Source: Triops longicaudatus
Lineage: Eukaryota; Arthropoda; Branchiopoda; Notostraca; Triopsidae
Direction: 5' to 3'
Assembly: GCA_022885665.1 (NCBI GenBank)
Contig: JAGQDJ010000239.1
Location: 1 to 64,000 of the forward strand
Length of the DNA: 64,000 bases
Every line of letters begins with the position of its first letter. The first letter of the stretch is position 1. The position numbers and the translations under genes are program-made. Positions 55,895 through 64,000 of this stretch are shown one piece after another. The notes below the pieces were generated by a model, which worked only from the letters and a program-made list of their open reading frames with translations, had not been told where the DNA came from and did not search any database.

Positions 55895-56503
55895 TCTTTC
55901 AAGAAATCATGTACAATCCTAATAATGCCAAATACACCACATTTTCCCGTAACTTTTTTTTCCTTTCTTCGGGACTTGTAAATCCGTAGTTTGTATGACT
56001 TTTTTTTTTAACAATCTGTTCGCTTTTGCAGGCTTTAAGGCTGCAATTTCCCTCGACTTATGCGGATATCGACGTCATAAGACCGAAGACCCTATACTTT
56101 CCCACATAGGTTTCCACTTACACGCTTTTGACTAATGCGGTATATATGTAACTGGAGGGCTTTGTCTAGAATGCAGAGCGAGAAAGACTACGCTAGCGGC
56201 ACGGCACTTGTCAACAATGAAAACTCCCAATGCAAAAGATTTGTATTGGGTCACGGAACCTTCGCGGGATGACGGCATGGGACACGACTCAAGCAAGTGC
56301 CATGACGTTAACACTGCCTTTCGTGTGGGGCCTTTTTCTACCACAATGTACTTCAATAACTGCAACTGGATTACAAAGCGTTCAAACCTTTCTTTTAAGA
56401 AACTTTGCAAACCTTTTAACAAAACTTGAACACGCTACAATATCGATTTAATTATGTACTGTAATCTGAACACATCAACTGCCCACCTACATTGATGCCA
56501 TTG
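55895..56503. other. Convergent 3' region between PHETA and RNF25
   Basis: Two genes end here tail to tail. ORFs in this stretch are short and unrelated to known domains. No other feature is seen. Confidence 0.5.
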
Positions 56504-58382
56504 TCACCTTTTCGGGAAGCCCGGCGGTGGGCGTGTTTGCTTCCGTGGGAGTTCACGTACATCCCTGCCATTAGATGTACCAGGTTCTTCTGGCTCCAGG
56601 CTTAAAGCTACCAATGATTCCATAGGAACCGTTTTTTTCAACATCTCTCCTTCACCTTTCTTAGCCATACCCTCGGTGAGGACGCTTCCCTTCTCCGAGG
56701 GGGGATTACTCTGTACAGAGCGATGAAAACCACCATCACGGTTTCGACCCCTATAATCCCCTCGATGTCCTCCGCTGCGATCTCCACGGTCTTCTCTGTG
56801 ATTTCCTCGCTGGAAGCCCTGGTTCGGTCTGTTATATCCCGGACGTACGTGGCTGTCGTGAGGCAAATGGGGCCGAAAATGAGAAGATCCGCCTCTTGGC
56901 CTGGGGCCTTGCCTTAAGTCCCGGCGCTGGTGAGACCCTTCATCTCTTGGATAATGCATCTTCTGGTTATGTTGCTTAGTATCGGCGACCGAAGTGGGTG
57001 GAGCCGCGGAAAAGGGTTCTGCAGACAGACTGGAAACGCTGGGTAAAGCGGCTGAGAGGTTCACAGCTTCTTCTCCATTTTCATGACTGGGGGCCTAAAA
57101 ACGAAAGCAAAACATAATAAAACGTAAAACTTAAAATGATCTAATCAAATAATTACTACGAAATTCGGGTTCAAAAGTACCAAAAATTAAAGAAATAAAA
57201 TAAAAAAAAACACAAAAGATAATACGCAAGAAAAAGATAATACTTCTTCAGTTATCAGTAAAACGCGCGTGTTTTCAGCCTCGGTGTCAATAATGCCGCC
57301 CTGGTGTTTCTGTTTTTCGTACAAAACGTTCATCTTTTGCCGCCATTGCAACTGTTGCTGGGATTCTTGGCTTGAACAATAAAAACCATCCTTTTCGGAC
57401 TCTTTTGGAGGTGGGGCTAGATTTAAATGCACGGGGTCGATTTTCAACGGCTCGCGACAAACAGCACAAATGGTCTAAATTAGTTGCAAAATATAAATGA
57501 GGAAGATAAAGTTCGACCGAGTTTCGTATTGAGTTATGCTACTCGTGATCTTACTTTGTTTTCGGGCTTCTTTTTTCCTACTTGCTCCGCATAATCCTTT
57601 TCAAGTTCTTTAAAATGCTGCAGACAAGCGGTGATGTATCGGCCTAGACAGTGGCAATGATAATGATGATAACAGCCTGTTACAGTGATAGCATCTCCTT
57701 CTACAAAGCCGTAGAGACATATTGGGCACGTGCCAACAGGTCGATTGCATAATGTCAACTGGTCTTTGACTAGCTAAAAAGCACGAAAAAAGAGTAATAC
57801 AGTGAAGGTTTATTAAATTCACCTTTTTTTACGTTACTTGGATAATCTCATACAAAACAGGAAGTCCTTGGTACTCCGCGCACTTTTCACGACATTTGGA
57901 AAGGATGGAATGGCAAAATTCGTCGCTCAAACCTCGAGGATTGCTTAACAGTATTTCAGGGGCTTGCTCAGGATATTCCAAGGGAAGTTTCAGAGTGAGA
58001 ATTAAACACACATATTGCTGATTGGGATCATCTGCCGTGGAAGGATAAAGCTTTGTCGTAAGAGATTTCGGCCTCCTAATAAGGAAACAAGAGGAAAATC
58101 AGAAACGTAAAAAGATTCCTCAAGGGGAAATGCGTACCCTTCATGGTACTCAACTTCGAGTTCTTCGATGAAAATGGCCTTCAACGCTTCGATTTCTTCA
58201 ATTACTCTACAATGAAATATAAAAGAACTGAACGACGTACGCTATAAAGTCATTACACAATTAAGTGTTAAAGTCTATCAAACTTTTATCTAACACCACG
58301 TTTTGGATGGAACTCTCGTTTTTGTACAGTTGATTGCTAGAATAAACAAGTACAAAACTACATACGCCTCGCTTGGGTCCAT
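56504..58382 (-). CDS. RNF25: RING-type E3 ubiquitin ligase RNF25
   Basis: Six exons in transcription order: 58382-58366 (17 nt, MDPSEA), 58206-58138, 58075-57838, 57773-57555, 57474-57244, 57094-56504. The total is 1365 nt (454 aa; human 459). An RWD domain spans about residues 5-108 (IEEIEALKAIFIEELEVEYH, PLEYPEQAPEI, SNPRGLSDE). The RING runs from CPIC (124-127) through HHYHCHCLGRYI to CAVC (184-187). A KQKHQGGIIDTEAENTR helix and an R/G/H-rich tail follow, ending PPPGFPKR. In vertebrates it ubiquitinates ribosomal protein eS31 at collided ribosomes with RNF14 and affects NF-kB. The 17-nt first exon is supported by its phase, its donor and the P-S-E motif. Confidence 0.92.
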
Positions 58383-60072
58383 TAAGAATGAAAGCTAAAT
58401 TGTTAAGTTACTGATTTCGCAAACTGGCACTGAAACGCAAACAAGTATAGTAGTAAACAAAAAGGAATTTACGTTCCAAGCAGCGTTGTCATATTTCTAA
58501 GTCACAACACAGCAGACTAAAGCAAAAATAAACCAAAGATAAGCGAAACAAACCATAAGAAAAACCAACGTTTTTATCTTAAGATAAATATGCTTTAAGC
58601 AACAAGCAGGTTGACCATATTTGGCTAAGAAGCAAAAAGGACAACGCAATTCCAAATTGGATATTGTTAGAAGAAATGCGCATATTTTTGTCAGTAAAAT
58701 TCCGTTTAAAATTTAGGATAAATGTAGAGGTTGACTGTCTAATCGACATCGCTTCAAATATTCATGTATCTAAGCTTAAGATGCTCTAAAACTGTTCGTA
58801 CCGGCACCTAAAATATTCGTATCAGTTCGGAGGGTTTGGCTTGAGATATTTAAGGTCTAATTTAAAAAGACAGTAATGAATGGAAACAAACTGCCTCAAA
58901 ACTCGCCAAAGGTAGAAACGTAAGATTAAAACTTGGAAAAAATCGCACAAATAGGAAAAATTCAAAGAAATTATAAAAATCGCGGAACCCACAAAAAGCT
59001 GTCTAAAAGCTAAAAAAAACTTCAAAAACGTGTTTGGAACAGTAAAAGGAAAATGCCACATTTGACGCCTTTACGGATCACCCTAGCATAAAGCTACCGT
59101 GGATCTTGTTATGTCCAACTCTACGGCCTTGAGATCTTTCCATAGCAATAAACGTGCGACAAACTGCCTTTTGTACATGTTCTACACTGAATAATAACGA
59201 AATAAATCTAGTGTGCTTAGTTACTGTATCATACACTCAATATTTTCATCGCAGGTTCGACTCCCGGTTGTTATGTTTTTCTTGTTGCTTTTCTCTTTTT
59301 TTACCTAGGTTGACAAGATTAGATAAATTAGTTTAAAATAAGTTAGACTAAATTCACTTAGCAATAATATTCAATTACTAAGGAGAGGCAGGTTAAGTAA
59401 AGTTAGTTTAAGTTAGGTTAGGTTAAATTAGCCTTGGTTAATTTAAGTTTGGTAAGCTAGTATAGTGTAGGATAAACTTGGCTATCTTTAGACTAAATTA
59501 GATAAAGTTGGTTTGAGCGTACGCTGGTTTTCATCTCTTTCGCACAGTTTGTACTGCGCGCTTCGACGAAGGTGGCAGCACACCACCCAAAAACCTGATC
59601 CCAAGCGCTTTAAAATTCATTATTTACTTCGTTTACTTCGAAACAAACACATTTTCCTGTGATTTCTTGACGTGACAGGTAAGAAAACTGTTAAGTTAGG
59701 TTTTAGGACTATAAATAAATTTTCGCCTCACTTCAGCTGAATGTATATAGTTAATTCGAAAAAAAATAGTAGTCTAAAAACTACGTTACGTTCAGACATG
59801 AACCAGGTTGGTCTTGCCCATCAGTTTTGCATAAAAGACAATTTTTATCATAGCTCCCAGAGAATTTAATATTGTATTTCTGTGGACTTTTATACTATGT
59901 AGCTACTGTAGATACCAGTTTATAAGTGTTTAGCGACTTAATACACTTGTTCCACTCGGTATATTTGGGTGATGGCGGTCGTGTTTAGACACACGAATGA
60001 ATTCTGCTTCGTGCTAGTCTCTTGCAAGCCAGTACTGTTCATGTTCAGACTGTTACTGTAAGCAAGGGGCTC
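58383..60072. other. Intergenic region with GTTA-rich degenerate repeat
   Basis: No gene is seen in about 1.7 kb. 59316-59516 is rich in GTTA/TTAGG units. A lone Pol III B-box (GGTTCGACTCC, 59254-59264) followed by a T-run has no matching A box or cloverleaf. Confidence 0.5.
59316..59516. repeat. Degenerate GTTA/TTAGG tandem-like stretch
   Basis: It contains AAGTTAGGTTAGGTTAAATT and many GTTA, ATTA and AAGTTAG units. (TTAGG)n is the common arthropod telomere repeat; this interstitial stretch is too degenerate to prove that origin. Confidence 0.5.
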
Positions 60073-60258
60073 TCATAGGGGCAAAAACACCATCGGATGC
60101 TTTGTTATCTCCTTGTTTGGATCGAATTTCACCCGAGAAATTCCAATTTCCCCAACGAGCCTAATAGTTTGCCATACATTGTTCAATCCAGGCTTTAAAT
60201 AAGGATTGAACATTGGCTCATGGGCACGCATAATACGGCTTGTTGACAAAACTTCCAC
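60073..60258 (-). CDS. Small unidentified ORF (61 aa), head-to-head with DGCR8
   Basis: A single-exon frame with ATG at 60258 and stop at 60073. It reads MRAHEPMFNPYLKPGLNNVW and RLVGEIGISRVKFDP, then KHPMVFLPL. The composition looks protein-like (no low complexity, balanced polar and hydrophobic residues, several P/G/W). There is no signal peptide or membrane helix. I do not recognise a family. Only 110 bp separate it from the DGCR8 start on the other strand. It may be a conserved microprotein or a chance ORF. Confidence 0.4.
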   Translation of the reverse strand: MEVLSTSRIMRAHEPMFNPYLKPGLNNVWQTIRLVGEIGISRVKFDPNKEITKHPMVFLPL

Positions 60259-60368
60259 TTATGAACGTAAAAAATGACTTGCACCGGCGACGAGCTACAC
60301 TCACGCCGAGCGATAAAATATACCTTTTTCACTAATAATTTCTTACACATTTTATTCTAAGCTAAGCC
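60259..60368. promoter_or_regulatory. Short divergent spacer before DGCR8
   Basis: 110 bp containing a small GC-rich patch (GCACCGGCGACGAGC) in an AT-rich setting. If the small ORF is real, this is a very compact bidirectional promoter. Confidence 0.35.
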
Positions 60369-63014
60369 ATGAATCACAGCCCTAGTCAAGAAGGAGCCCC
60401 GGAAACGGGTTCCGTGTGTCCTTTTGCAGCTGTCCAAAATGCGATTCAAGAAGAACCCTCTGAGCATTATATTAACGAGAACGATTTTGACGAAGAAAGC
60501 CTCTTGGCTCGCAAGTTTCACATTTTGGATGAGATCAACGTCTCCGGTAACCTGGAGGAAGTGGAAGCCGAGGAAAGAAGCCGTTGTGAAGGTGACGAAT
60601 CAGATGAAAGCGACTCTGATACAGATTCAGATATCCCGCAAGAAGAGATCTATGCCATGCTAGATGAAGGTACATTATAACTGCATAATCCTTTCATTCG
60701 AGGCAACAATTAGTAATTATGAACTGAAATTCAATAATTTGATTTTTATTGTGTTGAATTTCAGGCCTGCCTGAAGAGCTTAGATCACGTAAGAGACGGA
60801 AGCTTGACTCCAGCACGGAGGAGAACTCCGAAGAGCCAACGCCGTACGAAGAACGTGAGAAGTTAGTACTAGAAGGTAATTTTTCAAGAGCTATCTACCT
60901 CAGTTAAACGTGTTTATTTACAGAGAAGGGTCAAAGCCATTTTGAAGTTCTTCCGGAAGGTTGGGTTATCGTAACACACAATTCAGGGATGCCTGTTTAT
61001 CTGCACAAGACTTCAAGAGTTTGCACTCTTTCGAAACCTTACTTCCTTGGACCAGGAAGCGCGAGAGTAAAAGCAAAGAAACTAAAAAATGTTTTATTGA
61101 CGAATTTGTATTGTAATCAAATTGCTTAGAAACACCACATTCCCCTAAGCGCAATTCCATGTCTGCAGTACCGGACAGCTCTAGATAAAGAAGCTGAGTC
61201 AGCCGCTAGTCCCCAGGCTGACAAGACGGCCCAAGAGTCTTCAGACGGTCTCCAGCTTCCGAAGGCACGCATTGAAACCGTCCAGGAAAACCAAGCGCAG
61301 CATTCCCTTAATTGTAAGCAGGTGCGAGATTACTGTGAAAAGCTGTTCCGTTTCAAGAAAATCCGTCTTATGCGCTTCAAGTAAGAATATACTCTATATA
61401 TATTGAATTAATGTAATTGAATGTGTCCGAAGCTTGTTATTTTTATTGCCTTGTTTTTCTGTTATTTCAGGGTTTGGCATGTTAAGATTTCACTACTACA
61501 GCTATTATTATTATTTCCATTGCAGATATTCCGTTGTTTTATTTGCTTGTCCTTTTACCCGTGCGAATTAGTGTGCGCTTGTCTTTATTTACGTTTCATT
61601 TATTTAATTATTTTCAATGAAGATCCTGGTCAGCTCGTCGTAAATACACCAAACAACGCAAACACGAGCGCGAGTGGGGGACATTAAATCCCAAGAATGG
61701 AAGGCCGTCGTTACCTGAAGGCACGAAACTTATCACATTTCCCATCGCAGCCAGTGCTCCGTCCACGGAATCGGGCGGCAGCGCTGAACAAACTAACGGG
61801 GATAGCGACAGCAGACCGATGCCTAGGAAAGAGTGGATTATGAACCCCGCGGGCAAAAGCTACGTGTGCATCTTGCACGAATATGTACAGCACGCTCTTA
61901 AAAAGCAGCCGTCTTATCAGTTTAAAGAAATTGGTAAAAGTTTTGTTTTCTCTTTTGTTATTTTTTGGAAGAGAAAGATTTTGTTTAGTTGAAAACACCA
62001 TCTAAAATATAAGATGGTGATGTATTTAGAAAACGCTGCCACTCCTTATAGTGCGATTGTCCTTATTAACGGTATGCAGTATGGAACGGGCTTTGGAAGT
62101 AGCAAGAAAGCAGCCAAGGCTGAAGCAGCACGGGCCACATTGGAAGTCTTGATACCGGACATGAAACTCAAGATCTCAACCGAATCTCCTGTGGGCGGCA
62201 GAGGAACGGTGTCCCATAAAGATGTGGACTTGACTGTATAATAATTTGTTTAATTTACTTTGTTTAAAACGATTCATTTTAGTTTTTCGATGATATTAAA
62301 ATTGAAGACCCACGAGTTGCAGAGCTGTGTGCCAAAACTAGTGAACCGTCGCCTTACGCAATACTGTTAACGTGTCTTCAAAGGTAAAATAATTTACTTC
62401 AACTTACTCGCAGAGTGTTTGCCGTATTACTTTGTATACTTTCATAAACTTTTAGGAATTTCGGTTTGGGTGACAAAACTGTGAAGTATGAGTTGACGAC
62501 GTTGAAACACCAGAAAAATGAAGTAATCATGACAGTTGGGAAACACACAGTGCGCGTGCAATGCAAAAACAAACGTGACGGGAAGCAGAGAGCTGCGCAA
62601 GCTATCCTCAAAGTACGGTCGCATATCTTACGCATCAAGGTTGAATGTTTAAAAAATGTTCTAGGCCCTTCATCCGCATATATGGAGCTGGGGTTCGTTG
62701 CTTCGGTTGTATGGCAGTCATTCTTTGAAGTCGGTAAAAGAGAAGAAACAGGAGGAGCAACAGATCACGCTATTACAATCCAAAGCAGCTGCGAACGCTC
62801 CGAATTTCGCAATTCTGGACAAGTTGCGCTATGAGATGACCAAGCTCAAAGAACGAAGGGTAAGTTTGTAGAGTGGGCAGTTCCGTTCTTTAACTATAAT
62901 TATTCTTGATTGAAATTGTAGGAAGCCATGCAACCTATAGGCACTTTTGTACCACCTGATGATGTCGGTTTACCTACCTCTTCAGGAGCCGATTTGCATA
63001 ATGTAGATCTGTGA
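60369..63014 (+). CDS. DGCR8: Microprocessor subunit DGCR8 / Pasha
   Basis: Ten exons: 60369-60669, 60765-60875, 60924-61066, 61130-61380, 61623-61933, 62030-62235, 62283-62383, 62456-62612, 62665-62859, 62922-63014. The total is 1869 nt (622 aa; human 773). An acidic N-terminus precedes a WW motif, LPEGWVIVTHNSGMPVYLH (about 147-165), then YFLGPGSAR. The RNA-binding heme domain keeps IPC (C196), the heme-ligand cysteine in vertebrates. Two dsRBDs (about 330-410, containing GTGFGSSKKAAKAEAARATL, and about 450-527, containing GKHTVRVQCKNKRDGKQ) are followed by the Drosha-binding tail HPHIWSWGSLLRLYG. It binds pri-miRNA hairpins and positions Drosha. Introns are very short (47-242 bp). Confidence 0.95.
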
Positions 63015-63478
63015 TGATATGAAAACTGCTGACGTCATGACTGACCGAAAAATGCGATTGAGCTGTTTGTGTTTTTCAGTGATAGCTAAATACTGTGTCG
63101 AGAGAAGTTGGAATATTTCTGGATTAGTTTCTTCAGCGTTGCGTGCATACATGTTCATTATACGGTTGTTCAACGTATATCTTGATTTCCATTTTATGGA
63201 TGTTGGATAATACAAAGGAAGCTCTGATTTTGGACTTCTACATGTCATGTCAAATGTTTTATAACTAATGTTGTTCATATCTAAAAGTCGCTCATAATTT
63301 TAATCGCTTTAAAAATATAAATTTAGTAAATAGACACAGCATACAATACTTAGTATTTACGTATTTAGTAAGTATATTCACTCTCTCTGTTAATAAATCT
63401 CGTTCTCATTGCATTCTATTAAGTTTAATTTTGTACAACACAGGTTATAACGAAAAAAGATGAACTAAAAGTATAGTA
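63015..63478. other. DGCR8 3' flank
   Basis: AT-rich 3' UTR and spacer. AATAAA-like TTAATAAATC lies near 63390. No other gene is seen. Confidence 0.5.
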
Positions 63479-64000
63479 CAGTGGAATCCGCTTATAACGA
63501 TGGGCTCAGGACCGTATAGGCAATATCGGTATAACCGGAGTATCGGTATAAGAACTTGCCTATACATACACGAACAACCTCAACAAAGTTGCTTCGACAT
63601 CCTCAGCTTTGCCGACTCTGTTCTCTTCGAACTGGGGTTCAAGTTTTGACTGGAGAATTGAAGTTGAGAATTGAGAACTGAATTGTGTATGGAATAGTGT
63701 ATTCTCTGAGAATGGTCAAGGTGATAGGTTGTCAAAGCTGGTTTCGTCAAAGTTGTGAAAATTTGTTAGAATTCGTTCAAGGAAATTGCCTGTTCCCACT
63801 TTCAGGAAGTAAGCATAACAGTCAATTCAGGGTATTGATATATCCGGAACTATAAACCACTGCAAAATACCTCACGGGACTTCATAATTCTGTCGGTTCA
63901 GGCGAATTTTCCTTATAAGCGATATCCGTAAAACTGAACACCGTTCTCACGATATTAAATGAGATTGAAACAGGACCGTCAGTTTTCTATCGGTATAGGT
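63479..64000 (+). mobile_element. Pogo/Tigger-like element A, copy 2 (cut by window end)
   Basis: It starts CAGTGGAATCCGCTTATAACG after TA. It aligns with copy 1: 63479-63550 with 41638-41707, then 63551 onward with 42771-43118 and 43412-43602. It has no insertions B or D. About 45 bp of the right end are beyond the window. No coding capacity, so it is a non-autonomous element near 570 bp. Confidence 0.8.

Noticed and set aside
1..64000. CRISPR arrays, operons, bacterial genes
   Set aside because: No regularly spaced repeats or Shine-Dalgarno-led gene strings. Introns and gene families show an animal nuclear genome.

Overview
The window is nuclear DNA from an invertebrate animal. The genes are split by short GT-AG introns (mostly about 50-900 bp). 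They include an animal-only microRNA-processing gene (DGCR8/Pasha), a tRNA-Arg(CCU) gene, and decayed Gypsy retrotransposons and pogo/hAT-type DNA transposons. I cannot name the phylum. Three TATCGAT boxes (one a perfect TATCGATA) in a divergent promoter, and a GTTAGG-rich stretch, would fit an arthropod or related ecdysozoan. This is only a hint.

Layout. 1-8.8 kb is a retroelement graveyard: a transposase tail, a broken Gypsy element (gag, protease, half an RT, an integrase finger), then a second Gypsy element with an almost continuous gag-pol frame, many stop codons and a clear 3' LTR. 8.8-14.3 kb is AT-rich and has no gene I can support. 14.3-32.1 kb is a compact block of four host genes arranged as two divergent pairs: DDX43-like helicase (-) / CARMIL (+), then EXO1 (-) / PRIM2 (+). 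32.7-38.2 kb holds a b(0,+)-type amino-acid transporter (SLC7A9-like, -). 38.2-44.6 kb is intergenic and contains a nest of DNA transposons and the tRNA. 44.6-54.1 kb holds TMEM120 (-), an unidentified small acidic gene candidate (-) and a Spinster (SPNS) transporter (-). 55.0-63.0 kb holds a sesquipedalian/PHETA gene (+), RNF25 (-), a small unidentified ORF (-) and DGCR8 (+). The window ends inside a second copy of the transposon found at 41.6 kb.

I rebuilt eight multi-exon genes exon by exon from splice sites and homologous motifs. In seven the summed coding length is a multiple of three with matching intron phases; in the SLC7 gene one exon boundary is uncertain by one base. Predicted lengths: DDX43 694 aa, CARMIL 1291, EXO1 687, PRIM2 549, SLC7A9-like about 474, TMEM120 413, SPNS 618, RNF25 454. 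DGCR8 (622) and PHETA (229) also close in frame.

Most interesting signals: (1) three pairs of tandemly duplicated, phase-matched exons in two neighbouring membrane transporters (two pairs in SLC7, one in SPNS), which look like mutually exclusive cassettes; (2) a transposon-in-transposon nest at 41.6-43.6 kb, where the copy at 63.5 kb supplies the empty site for two insertions; (3) a short EXO1/PRIM2 divergent promoter with two strong E2F-type sites; (4) a Gypsy element whose reading frame is broken almost only by nonsense codons.
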